Of a DNA stretch of 51,590 nucleotides, positions 25,502-34,213 are shown one piece after another. The notes under the pieces were generated by a model. The model was not told where the DNA came from. It was given only the letters and a program-made list of their open reading frames with translations, and searched no databases. Position 1 is the first letter of the stretch. The number at the start of each line of letters is the position of its first letter. A program made the position numbers and the translations under genes. The stretch is from Verrucomicrobiia bacterium (GTDB taxonomy: Bacteria; Verrucomicrobiota; Verrucomicrobiia; Opitutales; Opitutaceae): NCBI GenBank assembly GCA_011525695.1, contig WYBX01000047.1, positions 1 through 51,590 of the forward strand, given 5' to 3'.

Positions 25502-27220
25502 ATGACGACGTCCATCCCGCCAATGGCATCCTCCCGCAAAGAGTGCCCCACTGCAGGGGCGACCTCGCCGGTCCCGCGCTGGGCCGGCGCCCTGGCAATG
25601 CTGACTCTTTGCCCGCTGCTCCTTGCCGCAGAGCTTCATCTCACGATCCAGGATGCCAGCGGCCGGCCGGTGGCCGCCGCCGTCCAGCTCCACGACCGCG
25701 ACGGAAAACTCCACGTGCCGGACGATGCCGTCGATCTCAGCGGCATGGGCTACCTGTACGGCGCGGGCAATCTGATCCATTACGCCGACTGGACCTCGCC
25801 GCGAGCCCGATCGCAATATCCCTGCTTCGGCTCCTCGTGGTTTCGGCAGCAGCATGCACCGGAATCCTCCTGTTTCTTTGTCGACGGCGAACTGCGGGTG
25901 CCGCTCGAAGTCGGCACCTACCGGCTGCGAGTGAGCAAGGGTCTCGAGTATATACCGTTCGAACGTATACTCACGATCGGTGAGGCCGACCAGGCCGTGA
26001 CGGTTCCGCTCGCGCGGTGGGTGGATATGGCGGCCCGCGGTTGGTATTCAGGCGATGGACACGTCCATATCGAACGCACCTCCCCGGCCGCCAACCGCAA
26101 CGCGTTCCTTTGGGCACGCGCGGAGGATGTCCGGGTCTGCAATGTGCTTGGAATGGGCGATGCCCGACAGACGTATTACCCGCAATATGCCCTGGGACCG
26201 TCAGGCCGCGCGGAGTCTGAGGCCACCTGGCTGATTCCGGGCCAGGAAGATCCCCGGACCACCCAGCTTGGCCACACCCTCCATCTGAACACGACCGCCC
26301 TGCTCCGGGACCCGGACAATTATTATTCCTATGGTCCCATCTTTGCCGGCAATAGAGGCGCCGGACTCTCGGGGTTTGCCCATGTCGGCCGGCGTCGCTG
26401 GCACTTCCAGGCTGATCGCGGATTAACCCTCCTGGCGCCAGCCGGTCTGGTTGATTTTGTCGAGATCGCCCAGATGGGCTATGTGGGCGTGGAGCGCTGG
26501 TTTGAATTCCTGAACCTCGGATTCCGGCTCACGGCCATGGCCGGCAGTGATGTCCCGTGGGGCGGCACCATCGGCAGCACGCGCGCATATGCCCATACCG
26601 GCGACGCTTTCGATGCCGATAGCTGGATTGAGGCCGTCCGGCAGGGCCGCACTTTCGTGACCACCGGTCCGATGCTCGAGCTGGCCGTGAACGGACGCCC
26701 TCCCGGCACGGTGCTGGCGGCAGGCACGGGCGATCGCATCACCGTCAAGGCACGCGCGTGGGGGGAACTACCGGGACGACAGCCGGTGCGGCTCAAGCTG
26801 GTCTCTTTCGGCCAGGTGCTGAAGGAAGTCTCGGGACCGGGCGCGCTGGAGCTAAGCGCGGAGATCCACGTGGAGCGCAGTTGCTGGGTCACGGCCGTGT
26901 GCGAAACGAATGATCAGCCGCTGATGGACGCACCGGGTTATTTTTCCGGCGCGGTGGCGACCCCCGTTTACATCGAAGTGGGAGGCCGCCCGGCAGTTCA
27001 CCGAGCGCAACTGGCTTCGCTGGTGGAGCGCCGCCTGCAAACCCTGCGGGAAATCGAGCGCTGGCTCGATGCCGGCACGGGCGTGATCGATCCGGGCGGG
27101 GCTGGCGGATGGGAATCGCCGGAGGCGTTTCGCCGGAGCATCCCGGAAATCCGAAGCCAGGTGCAGGCCGCCCGCAGCTATTTTCGTGCGATGATTGATC
27201 CGGTTTCGAACACCAAATGA
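25502..27220 (+). CDS. Exported CehA/McbA-type metallohydrolase
   Basis: A 572-residue protein. ATG at 25502 leads into a signal peptide (WAGALAMLTLCPLLLAAEL); an ATG at 25523 is an alternative. It has an N-terminal beta domain (TYRLRVSKGLEYIPF), a PHP-type metallohydrolase core with GWYSGDGHVHIE near residue 182, FLWARAEDVRVCNVLGMGD and TAMAGSDVPWGG, and a C-terminal beta domain. CehA/McbA family proteins cleave carbamate, ester or amide bonds, but related PVC proteins have no assigned substrate. It lies alone between the GMC operon and the nitrilase gene; 73 bases separate it from the nitrilase gene. Confidence 0.75.
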   Translation: MTTSIPPMASSRKECPTAGATSPVPRWAGALAMLTLCPLLLAAELHLTIQDASGRPVAAAVQLHDRDGKLHVPDDAVDLSGMGYLYGAGNLIHYADWTSPRARSQYPCFGSSWFRQQHAPESSCFFVDGELRVPLEVGTYRLRVSKGLEYIPFERILTIGEADQAVTVPLARWVDMAARGWYSGDGHVHIERTSPAANRNAFLWARAEDVRVCNVLGMGDARQTYYPQYALGPSGRAESEATWLIPGQEDPRTTQLGHTLHLNTTALLRDPDNYYSYGPIFAGNRGAGLSGFAHVGRRRWHFQADRGLTLLAPAGLVDFVEIAQMGYVGVERWFEFLNLGFRLTAMAGSDVPWGGTIGSTRAYAHTGDAFDADSWIEAVRQGRTFVTTGPMLELAVNGRPPGTVLAAGTGDRITVKARAWGELPGRQPVRLKLVSFGQVLKEVSGPGALELSAEIHVERSCWVTAVCETNDQPLMDAPGYFSGAVATPVYIEVGGRPAVHRAQLASLVERRLQTLREIERWLDAGTGVIDPGGAGGWESPEAFRRSIPEIRSQVQAARSYFRAMIDPVSNTK

Positions 27221-27293
27221 GATCATTGCATGATGGGAAGGCTCGTAAGTCCAACCGGCTGCAGGGTGCAGCCAATCGAAAGGAGAATTCGTC

Positions 27294-28151
27294 ATGCGAA
27301 TAGCACTGGCACAAATGTTCTGCGGCTGGGGTGAAATGAAGGGTAATTTGCGGCGGTCCGAAGCCTTCATCCGACGGGCGGCAAAGAAAAAGGCGGACTT
27401 GATCGTATTTCCCGAAATGTCGGTGCATGGGATGTGGAAGAATCATCTCGTGCGCCTCGCGGCGGAACCGCTGACGGGCCCCATCGTGCGACAAATGCGC
27501 GCCTGGGCGCGAAAGTATAGCATCGCCGTTGGCTTCGGCTTCGCGGAAAAAACCGCCGGAAAACCGTATAACAGCTATGTGCTCGTCAACCGGCAGGGCG
27601 GCCTGGCGGGTGCTTTCCGGAAGAACTTCATCACCGTCCTGGAGAAAAACTATTTCCGGCCCGACACAAGACGACCCGTGCTGCGACTGGGGAAGCTGCG
27701 GGTGGGAATCAGCATCTGCGCGGACTGCCATCAACGGCAGCCGCTGGAAAGCTACGGACGGCGCGGGGTCGACCTCGTGCTGATGCCGCATGCATGGGAC
27801 TCCGACCCGGTGTACACGAACGGGAAAATTGCGGCGTGGCGGGATGAGGAACACATGGTGGACGCCTTTGTCACCGGCCGGGTGGCGCGATATCGCACGC
27901 ATGACGAAATGCTGAAGTTCTTCGTGGCCGTGGTCCGACCGAAGGCAATCCAATGGGGTTTTCACGCGGCCTTCGTGAACCCCGTGGGGAAGTCCCATCC
28001 GTTGATTCCATTTGTCGGCCCCGCGTTCGTGATCGACCCCAGGGGGCAAATCATCGCCCGGTCGAGGAGCCAGCACGAGGAACTCGTGTTGGCGACTTAT
28101 CCCGAGGTCACGCGCGGACCGGTTTCCGCCGCAGCTCCTCCCAAACCGTAA
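27294..28151 (+). CDS. Carbon-nitrogen hydrolase (nitrilase superfamily)
   Basis: A 285-residue cytoplasmic amidase/nitrilase superfamily enzyme. The Glu-Lys-Cys triad is visible as E41 (IVFPEM), K110 (GAFRKNFI) and C142 (GISICADC). It hydrolyses a C-N bond, perhaps an amide or carbamoyl group of the substrate handled by the surrounding RidA, RraA-like and dehydrogenase genes; the substrate is not known. AAAGGAG precedes the ATG by 8 bases, the best Shine-Dalgarno in this region. Its 3' end overlaps the EamA gene on the other strand by 44 bases. Confidence 0.88.
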   Translation: MRIALAQMFCGWGEMKGNLRRSEAFIRRAAKKKADLIVFPEMSVHGMWKNHLVRLAAEPLTGPIVRQMRAWARKYSIAVGFGFAEKTAGKPYNSYVLVNRQGGLAGAFRKNFITVLEKNYFRPDTRRPVLRLGKLRVGISICADCHQRQPLESYGRRGVDLVLMPHAWDSDPVYTNGKIAAWRDEEHMVDAFVTGRVARYRTHDEMLKFFVAVVRPKAIQWGFHAAFVNPVGKSHPLIPFVGPAFVIDPRGQIIARSRSQHEELVLATYPEVTRGPVSAAAPPKP

Positions 28152-29022
28152 TCACCAGGGTGCTGCCCAGCACGAGCACTCCGCCCGCGATGACAACGGG
28201 CGACAGTCGCTCGCCCAGCCAAATTGCTGCAATGGGCACGCCGAAGGCTGTGATCAGGTAGGCGGACAGAATCGCCTGGGTCGCATCGAGCACCTTGAGG
28301 GCCTTCAGGAACAACACCATCGACAGGAAATTGTGGAACACGGTCAGCAGCACGAGGCCGATCCACGTCCGGGTGGTGAAATCGGGCACGCGCATGACGA
28401 CATCATACTCCTGGGCGACGACAAACGGCAGCATCAGGGCAGTCATCCCGACATAGGTGTAGAAAAGCATCCGCAGCGGCGAGTGCCGCTTGAGCGCCTT
28501 CTTGCCATAGGTGTTGTAGAAAGCGCTGCCGAGCACGCCCGAAAATATCAAGAGATTGCCCCACAGGTTTTCCCGCGAGAAACTGGCGCCTCCTATGTCC
28601 TGGCCGGAACACATCAGCACGCCCGCGATGGCCAGCAGGAAACTCACACATCGGACGGTGGTCATTCGTTCGCCGAGGAAGAAGTTCGCCATCACCGCGC
28701 CGCATACCGGCAGGGTCAGCGTGATGAGCGCACCGTTGCTGGCCAGCGTCCAGCGCGTCCCCCACGTGACGAGCACCTGCCCCGGGAAGACTCCAAATAC
28801 AATCAGCAATCCGTAGAGCACGAGATTCGAATGCTCCCCTGGCTCCGGAGGCAGGGGCCGCTCCTTCTCTGCACGCACAAACGGGATGAGGAAAAGCGTT
28901 GCGAGAGCCATTGGGCCAAAGACCGTGAACAAAGGCCCGACCTGATCCTCCACGAGTTTTATACAGGTGAACTGGAGCGCCCACATGAGGTTGCAGGCCA
29001 ATAATAGAAACCATGATCTCAC
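28108..29022 (-). CDS. EamA/DMT-family transporter
   Basis: A 304-residue inner-membrane protein with about ten helices in two EamA repeats (LLACNLMWALQFTCIKLVE and NLWGNLLIFSGVLGSAFYN; FFLGERMT and IWLGERLSP mark the repeat ends). Such proteins export or import metabolites such as amino acids; direction and cargo are unknown. Translation begins at GTG (29022). The gene is opposite to the nitrilase, with a 44-base overlap at the 3' ends, and lies next to a RidA gene in the same direction, 96 bases away. Confidence 0.85.
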   Translation of the reverse strand: MRSWFLLLACNLMWALQFTCIKLVEDQVGPLFTVFGPMALATLFLIPFVRAEKERPLPPEPGEHSNLVLYGLLIVFGVFPGQVLVTWGTRWTLASNGALITLTLPVCGAVMANFFLGERMTTVRCVSFLLAIAGVLMCSGQDIGGASFSRENLWGNLLIFSGVLGSAFYNTYGKKALKRHSPLRMLFYTYVGMTALMLPFVVAQEYDVVMRVPDFTTRTWIGLVLLTVFHNFLSMVLFLKALKVLDATQAILSAYLITAFGVPIAAIWLGERLSPVVIAGGVLVLGSTLVITVWEELRRKPVRA

Positions 29023-29118
29023 GGCGGCGGTGGTTCGAACGTTGTATTGAGTGGAAGGATAAGTTGCAAAGTTCGCTGGTCCGAAGTGAGCCAGGGGTGC
29101 AACGCGACCCCTCCAAGG

Positions 29119-29541
29119 CTACCGGCGACGGCGCCCTGCTTTCACGGTGCGCCGTTTCGCCGCCCGCGGCACCCGTGCGATGCAGTCGATTTCCACCTTG
29201 ATTCCGTCGCCCAATCCGGACTGCACGGTGGTGCGGGCGGGCAATGTTCCCTCAAAGAAGGTGGCATAGGCTTGGTTGAACCGGTCGAAATCCTTGATGT
29301 CTGCCAGATGGCAGCCACAGCGCACGACATCGCGAAAGGAACAGCCGGCAGCCGCCAGGATCTTCCCGATATGGTTCATCGTCAGGCGGGTCTCTTCCTC
29401 AATCGTTCCGGGTTGAACGCGCCCCGTCTTCATGTCCAGCGGGCCCTGCCCACTGACAAAGAGCCAGCCCCCACACCGAATTGCCGCCGAGTATGCTCCA
29501 GTCGAAGCGAGTTTTTCAGGATGCTTGATTTCAGACTTCAT
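29119..29541 (-). CDS. RidA family protein
   Basis: A 140-residue RidA/YjgF/Rid superfamily protein. Such trimers deaminate reactive enamine/imine intermediates or act as catabolic hydrolases. The typical N-terminal AIRCGGWLFVSGQGPLD, the middle LAAAGCSFRDVVRCGCHLADI, and the C-terminal ARTTVQSGLGDGIKVEIDCIARV with its substrate-binding Arg (ARTTV) are all present. A basic tail (AKRRTVKAGRRRR) follows. It probably works with the nitrilase and RraA-like protein, as RidA members are common in amide or ureide catabolic clusters. Start is the ATG at 29541. Confidence 0.9.
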   Translation of the reverse strand: MKSEIKHPEKLASTGAYSAAIRCGGWLFVSGQGPLDMKTGRVQPGTIEEETRLTMNHIGKILAAAGCSFRDVVRCGCHLADIKDFDRFNQAYATFFEGTLPARTTVQSGLGDGIKVEIDCIARVPRAAKRRTVKAGRRRR

Positions 29542-29622
29542 ATTCCATGGGGAGAAAGTTCCAAGGTCCTCAGTGCCAGTGAGGGACGTTTCTGGAACGG
29601 AATCGGAGCGCTACAGGAATGA

Positions 29623-29638
29623 CAAGAAAACTTTCTTG
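29623..29638 (+). promoter_or_regulatory. Perfect AAGAAA/TTTCTT palindrome upstream of RraA-like gene
   Basis: CAAGAAA (29623-29629) and TTTCTTG (29632-29638) are perfect reverse complements with a 2-base spacer, 83 bases before the RraA-like ATG in the divergent gap. The half-site and the downstream words CTGA, ATC and TTATCC match the region at 25423. This is the best copy of a motif also seen near the LacI gene. Confidence 0.5.
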
Positions 29639-29720
29639 CCACTGAGCTATCTTATCCTGCACTCTCGGCCAACGTCAGTGCGCCGTTAGAGCTGACGTTT
29701 TTTCTCCCTGACTTTCAGCA

Positions 29721-30452
29721 ATGAAGACCCTTCCCCATCGCAATTCTGGTGAAATACCGGAGCTCATCAATTCAGGTTTGAGTGCCCCGGCAGACGACCG
29801 TCGGCTCTTTGGCTGGATTCGCGAGGAGCTCTATGTGCCTGTCGTATGCGATATTCTGGACGACCTTGGGTTTCGGCATCAAGCGATGCACCATCGGCTG
29901 CGCCCCCTCGATGCCGAAAACTGTGTCATCGTAGGCCGGGCACGAACCTTTCGCTGGATGGAAACGGACTATGTCGTCGAGGAGGACCCGTATGGGCTGG
30001 AAATCGAGGCAATGGACGCCTTGGGTGGTGGCGATGTGGCGGTGCATTCCACCGACGCCAGCTGCACCAACGCGCCCTGGGGCGAGCTGATGAGCACGAT
30101 CGCAAAGCGCAATGGAGCAACTGGTTGCGTGTGTGACGGTTTAATCCGGGATTGCAGGAAGATCATGCAGATGGGGTTTCCCGTTTTCCATGCGGGAATC
30201 CGCCCGGTGGACAGCAAAGGGCGGGGCCGCGTCATGGCCTTCGATGTGCCGGTCCGCTGCGGGGATGTCCTCGTCAACCCGGGGGATCTGGTTTTTGCCG
30301 ATTTCGACGGGGTGGTCGTCGTTCCGAGGAAGGTGGAGCAGGAGGTCCTGAAACGGGCCGCCGAGAAGGTTTCGGTGGAAAATGCGTCGCGGCGCGAGTT
30401 GCTGAAAGGCCGGACATTGCGGGATGTCTATGATGAATTTGGAGTGCTGTAA
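29721..30452 (+). CDS. RraA-like aldolase/decarboxylase family protein
   Basis: A 243-residue protein of the RraA/HMG aldolase fold. Family enzymes cleave 4-hydroxy-4-methyl-2-oxoglutarate or decarboxylate oxaloacetate with Mg2+. The phrase GATGCVCDGLIRDCRKIMQMGFPVF contains the conserved GXXXDGXXRD substrate/metal-binding loop (Gly, Asp and Arg near residues 133-143), followed by GDLVFADFDGVVVVP. The length is larger than minimal RraA (about 160). It lies first in a plus-strand pair with the dehydrogenase. The substrate is inferred only from the family. Confidence 0.85.
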   Translation: MKTLPHRNSGEIPELINSGLSAPADDRRLFGWIREELYVPVVCDILDDLGFRHQAMHHRLRPLDAENCVIVGRARTFRWMETDYVVEEDPYGLEIEAMDALGGGDVAVHSTDASCTNAPWGELMSTIAKRNGATGCVCDGLIRDCRKIMQMGFPVFHAGIRPVDSKGRGRVMAFDVPVRCGDVLVNPGDLVFADFDGVVVVPRKVEQEVLKRAAEKVSVENASRRELLKGRTLRDVYDEFGVL

Positions 30453-30509
30453 TCGTTCCCGGGCAGCCCGTTCCATCCGGAGTGTAGTGCACGTGATGTC
30501 CCTTCGTTG

Positions 30510-31475
30510 ATGCCCAAGAAGTCCTCCCCGCTCCCTCCGCCAGTCGGATTGATTGGCCTCGGACTCATGGGTCGCGGGATTGCCGCCTGTCTGGTTGCGC
30601 ACGGCTTCCGCGTCATCGCCTACAATCGCACGGCCAGGCGGGCGCGGGAAAGCTGCGCGCATATCGATGAGGCAGTGACCGGGCTTGCCCAGCGCGGATT
30701 CATCCCGCGGGTGCGGGCGAAACGATGGCGCCAACGATTCCAACTCGTCGAATCGATCGCTGAACTCGGGCCCTGCAGGATCGTGATCGAATCCGTTATC
30801 GAGGATCTGGCTTTGAAGCGAAAGCTCTTTGCCGAGGTGGAAAAGCACGTCGCGCCGAACGCGATCATTGCTTCGAACACCTCGAGCTTTCCCATCACGC
30901 TGCTGCAAGCCGGTCGCCGACATCCCGGCCGCTACATCGGCATGCATTGGGGCGAACCCGCGCAGATGATGCGCTATCTGGAGATTATCCCCGGCCGGCA
31001 CACGACCCGCTCAACCGTGCGGCGCACCCGGCAGTTTGGCGAAGCCTGCGGCAAGGAGCCCACCGAACTGCGCGAGGATATCCGGGGGTTTCTGTCAAAT
31101 CGGATGATGTACGCCATGATCCGGGAGGCGTTTCATCTGGTGGAATCCGGCGTGGCCGACATCGAAACCGTCGACAAGTCGTTCCGAAACGACATGGGCT
31201 GGTGGTCGCTGCTGGCGGGCCCCTTTCGCTGGATGGACCTGACCGGCATCCCCGCCTACGCCCGGGTGATGGAGGGCCTCTTGCCCCGGCTTTCCAACAG
31301 CCGCAAGGTGCCCAAACTCATGCGCGACGTCGTGGCGAGCGGCGCGCAGGGCATCGGAAACGCCAAGGGCTTTTATCGGTACACCAACAAGGAAGCCCGG
31401 CGTTGGGAAAAAGACTGGCTGGAATTCTCCTACGAAATCCGCCGGCTGGCCGACAAATTCCCGCGCAAGCGGTAG
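30510..31475 (+). CDS. 3-hydroxyacyl-CoA dehydrogenase-like NAD(P) oxidoreductase
   Basis: A 321-residue dehydrogenase. The N-terminal NAD domain has GLIGLGLMGRGIAACLVAHGF; the central part has IASNTSSFPITLLQ, the HCDH/lambda-crystallin NTSS signature, and MHWGEPAQMMRYLEIIPG replaces the usual HFFNP histidine region; the C-terminal domain has DIRGFLSNRMMYAMIREA. It likely oxidises a hydroxyacid, but loss of the usual HFFNP motif suggests an unusual substrate. ATG 30510 is preferred to a TTG at 30507. It follows the RraA-like gene by 57 bases, in the same direction. Confidence 0.8.
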   Translation: MPKKSSPLPPPVGLIGLGLMGRGIAACLVAHGFRVIAYNRTARRARESCAHIDEAVTGLAQRGFIPRVRAKRWRQRFQLVESIAELGPCRIVIESVIEDLALKRKLFAEVEKHVAPNAIIASNTSSFPITLLQAGRRHPGRYIGMHWGEPAQMMRYLEIIPGRHTTRSTVRRTRQFGEACGKEPTELREDIRGFLSNRMMYAMIREAFHLVESGVADIETVDKSFRNDMGWWSLLAGPFRWMDLTGIPAYARVMEGLLPRLSNSRKVPKLMRDVVASGAQGIGNAKGFYRYTNKEARRWEKDWLEFSYEIRRLADKFPRKR

Positions 31476-31499
31476 CAGGACGACCACCTGTCGACCGGC

Positions 31500-31877
31500 T
31501 TATTCCTCCTTGTCGCAGAAAATCTGCTCCAGAACAATCTTGCCGTCGGAGATGGTGTACAGGCTGAGCTCGTCCAGGGTAAAACGCCGCGCCTCGGGCT
31601 TTGACGTCACATCGCAGATGAATCGGACAGCGAATTTGTTCAGCCCAAGGAAGGGTCCTTCCACGGTCAGGCCATGAATCTCATGTTCAGCCTGCCACAA
31701 CCGGTCGTTGGCACGAACGGTCTCCAGTCCGACCGCCTCCTCGGTCAGTTCTTTGCTGACGATTTCCTTCGCATAGTGCTTTTCAATGGCCTCCGAGAAG
31801 CGTCCTTGGGAGCACAGATTGACGAGATCCTGGGCAATTTCTTCGACTTGCATGATGTCTTGGGGTTTTGGGTTCAT
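31500..31877 (-). CDS. SnoaL-like/NTF2-fold protein
   Basis: A 125-residue protein of the SnoaL/NTF2 fold (IAQDLVNLCSQGRFSEAIEKHYAKEI, TLDELSLYTISDGKIVLEQIF). Such proteins act as cyclases, dehydratases or isomerases, or bind small ligands; no catalytic residues can be assigned. ATG 31877 is preferred because the only longer start is TTG (31901). It is convergent with the dehydrogenase (25-base gap) and divergent from the GntR gene. Confidence 0.8.
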   Translation of the reverse strand: MNPKPQDIMQVEEIAQDLVNLCSQGRFSEAIEKHYAKEIVSKELTEEAVGLETVRANDRLWQAEHEIHGLTVEGPFLGLNKFAVRFICDVTSKPEARRFTLDELSLYTISDGKIVLEQIFCDKEE

Positions 31878-32080
31878 CTGGGCCGGAGTAGCGACAATCA
31901 AGATCTTATAAGATTGACCTATAATACGTTACGTTTCCTATGGAAATCTCGCCGTTACGTTGGGGAAATATCGCCGCCCGGCGATTATCAGAATCCGACA
32001 GCGCAACGCGCCGAGGATTCCGGGCTGAGGATCCGGGGACGTATCCATCGAGGTTTATGACGACGAAGATATGGCTATTT

Positions 32081-32178
32081 TTGTCAACAATTTTTAACCA
32101 GCCCAGCTGATCAAATCCAATGCTCATGCTGGCCCTGCTGTCAGGCTTACCGTGATTCAATAACTTTTGTTTACAAAA
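32081..32178 (+). promoter_or_regulatory. Two GntR-type palindromes upstream of the GntR gene
   Basis: TTGTCAACAA (32081-32090) and TTTTGTTTACAAAA (32165-32178) are inverted repeats of the TTGT-NN-ACAA type, centred about 86 bases apart, roughly eight helical turns. The second is a perfect 6-base-arm palindrome 28 bases before the GntR ATG. The 328-base gap (31878-32205) is AT-rich and holds no other supported feature, although TATAAT occurs at 31920-31925 without a matched -35. Autoregulation and control of the divergent SnoaL-like gene are likely. Confidence 0.6.
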
Positions 32179-32205
32179 TTTTGGCTCCACTTAAACCAAT
32201 ATCTA

Positions 32206-32868
32206 ATGGCGCAAACCAATCAAACGGATCGAGCCTACGACGAGATTCGCCGACGAATTCTAATATTGGATATTCGGCCCGAGGAGCGACTTAAGGAGGA
32301 GCACTGGGCCAAGAAAATCAACGTTGGCCGGCTGGCTGTGCGCGAAGCCCTGACCCGGCTGCACGGCGAGGGATTGGTCGCACGCGGCGAGAAAGGTGGA
32401 TTTTTCGCCGCCTCCATGTCGGAAGCTGATGTGCATGAGATCCGCGAAGTCCGCGAAATCATCGAGATCGCGGCGTTGCGCCTTGCCTGCAAACGGATCT
32501 CTGCGGAATCACTCGGCCTGCTGGAAGCCACCTGTGAGGACTTCGCCTACATGGCGCAGAAGAAATACCATACCGGCGCGGGCGAAGCGGACCGCCGGTT
32601 TCACCACCTGCTCGTGGCGGCAGCCGGCAACTCCCGATTGTTGAGCGCCTATGAGCACTGCCACATTCCCCTTTTCCAGATTCGGGTGGGGCTTTCGCAG
32701 GAGTACCGGGAGAATTACGAGGTGAGCGATCGCGAGCACCGCGGAATCGTGAAATGCATGCGGGAGGGAACCGTGGAGGAGGCGGTGCGGCTGCTGCGCG
32801 GCCAGTTCGAACGCGGAGAGGCGGAGTTCCTGGCCTCAATGTCGGCGGCAGCATCGGCCGCCAGGTAG
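32206..32868 (+). CDS. GntR-family (FadR subfamily) regulator
   Basis: A 220-residue regulator with a winged HTH at residues about 8-70 (YDEIRRRILILDIRPEERLKE, GRLAVREALTRLHGEGLV) and a C-terminal FCD sensing domain (VREIIEIAALRLACKRIS; DRRFHHLLVAAAGNSRL, with metal-binding Asp and His). FCD proteins respond to carboxylic acids. The ATG at 32206 is chosen over a TTG at 32167, which overlaps the palindrome. It probably controls the adjoining hydroxyacid-like genes. The convergent enolase paralogue follows 43 bases after its stop. Confidence 0.9.
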   Translation: MAQTNQTDRAYDEIRRRILILDIRPEERLKEEHWAKKINVGRLAVREALTRLHGEGLVARGEKGGFFAASMSEADVHEIREVREIIEIAALRLACKRISAESLGLLEATCEDFAYMAQKKYHTGAGEADRRFHHLLVAAAGNSRLLSAYEHCHIPLFQIRVGLSQEYRENYEVSDREHRGIVKCMREGTVEEAVRLLRGQFERGEAEFLASMSAAASAAR

Positions 32869-32911
32869 GGCGGGCCACCCGAAATGCCGGGAGTCGATCG
32901 AGCGAGCGGAG

Positions 32912-34213
32912 TCAGCCAGGGACCGGAAGCACCACGCCGGCACCCGCGAGGACTCCGGCGCCGACATAGCGGGCGCGCGTGCCCAGCTCCCCCTCAATTC
33001 GCAACCCCTCATTCCATTTCGCCATCCGTTCCCCGCGGCAAAACGATCCGACCTTGAGCTGCCCCGCATTGGTGGCGACCGCCAAGTGGGCGATGAACGC
33101 ATCCTCCGTTTCACCCGATCGCGCTGAAATCACCGGCACCCAGCCGGCCTGCTGGGTCCGCCGGATGGCGCGCAGCGTTTCCGTGACCGTTCCGATTTGA
33201 TTGAGCTTGATGAGCACGGCATTGGCGCTGCCCAGCCGGATCCCCTGCTCGATCCGCGCGAGGTTCGTCACAAAGTGATCGTCGCCCACCAACTGGCACC
33301 GGTGGCCGAGCGCCGCGCGCAGCCCCTGCCATCCCGCCCAATCGTCCTCCGCCATGGGATCCTCCAGCGAAACGATGGGATACCGCCCGACCCAGTCAAT
33401 CACCATCGCCGCGAACTCGGCCGACGCAAAGCTCCGTCCTTCCAGCCCGAGGTGATAGCGTTCATCGTGGTATAAATCACTGGCCGCGAGATCGACGGAG
33501 ATGCCCACCTCCGTACCGGGGGCGTATCCGGCGCGCTCGATCGCCTTGGTCAGGACGGAGAATCCCTCCTCGTTGGAATCGAAGGCCGGCCAATATCCCC
33601 CTTCGTCCGCGACGCCTGCCAGACCCTGGCGGTCACGCATCACGTCCGCCGCCGCGCGGAACACATCGGACACGACTTCCAGCGCCTCGGGGTACGAGGC
33701 GGCCCGCAGCGGGACAACCATGAAGTCCTGCACATCGATTCGCCCGTGGGCATGCTTGCCGCCGCCGAAGATCTGCACCTCTGGCCAGGGCAGCAGCGTG
33801 CCGGTGCCGTTGCTGAGGGCGGCATGCAGCGGTACTCCGCGCAAGGCGGCGGCAGCGTTGGCGGCGGCCATGGAAACCCCAAGAATCGCATTGGCGCCCA
33901 GGCGCGACTTGTCCGGTGTCCCGTCAAGCTCGATAAGGATTTGATCCAGTCCCTCCTGGTCGATGCCATCGCGGCCGGTGATGGCCCGCGCAATTTCCCC
34001 CTCGATGTTCGCCACGGCCTGAAACACCGACCGGCCGGAAAACCGTCCGGGATCGCCATCCCGCAATTCATGCGCCTCATGGCGGCCGGTGGACGCGCCC
34101 GAGGGCACCAATCCCCGGCCGTGCTGTCCGCCGGACAGCTCCACCACCGCCTCCACGGTCGGATTTCCCCGGCTGTCGAATATCTGGAGGGCGCTGACCC
34201 GGTTGATCTTCAT
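32912..34213 (-). CDS. Divergent enolase paralogue
   Basis: A 433-residue enolase-fold protein, clearly homologous to glycolytic enolase (SGASTGRHEAHE; LEDPMAEDDW; IKLNQIGT; GQLKVGS). Compared with yeast enolase, the catalytic pair is kept (E204 for E211, K336 for K345), as are K387 for K396 and metal ligands D241, E284 and D311. Two active-site positions differ: E168 is D163 (VQDFM) and the phosphate-side H373 is A364 (ISARSGETED). These changes suggest a substrate or rate different from 2-phosphoglycerate. It overlaps the kinase gene by four bases (ATGA), so the kinase may make its substrate. Whether the organism has a normal enolase elsewhere is not visible. Confidence 0.8.
   Translation of the reverse strand: MKINRVSALQIFDSRGNPTVEAVVELSGGQHGRGLVPSGASTGRHEAHELRDGDPGRFSGRSVFQAVANIEGEIARAITGRDGIDQEGLDQILIELDGTPDKSRLGANAILGVSMAAANAAAALRGVPLHAALSNGTGTLLPWPEVQIFGGGKHAHGRIDVQDFMVVPLRAASYPEALEVVSDVFRAAADVMRDRQGLAGVADEGGYWPAFDSNEEGFSVLTKAIERAGYAPGTEVGISVDLAASDLYHDERYHLGLEGRSFASAEFAAMVIDWVGRYPIVSLEDPMAEDDWAGWQGLRAALGHRCQLVGDDHFVTNLARIEQGIRLGSANAVLIKLNQIGTVTETLRAIRRTQQAGWVPVISARSGETEDAFIAHLAVATNAGQLKVGSFCRGERMAKWNEGLRIEGELGTRARYVGAGVLAGAGVVLPVPG

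Noticed and set aside
29632..29658. TTGCCA and TATCCT as a sigma-70 promoter
   Set aside because: Spacing of about 11 bases is too short; the region is better read as an operator-like palindrome.
31906..32190. 94-codon minus frame in the GntR intergenic region
   Set aside because: AT-rich with no domain, overlapping clear palindromic operators and the regulator start.
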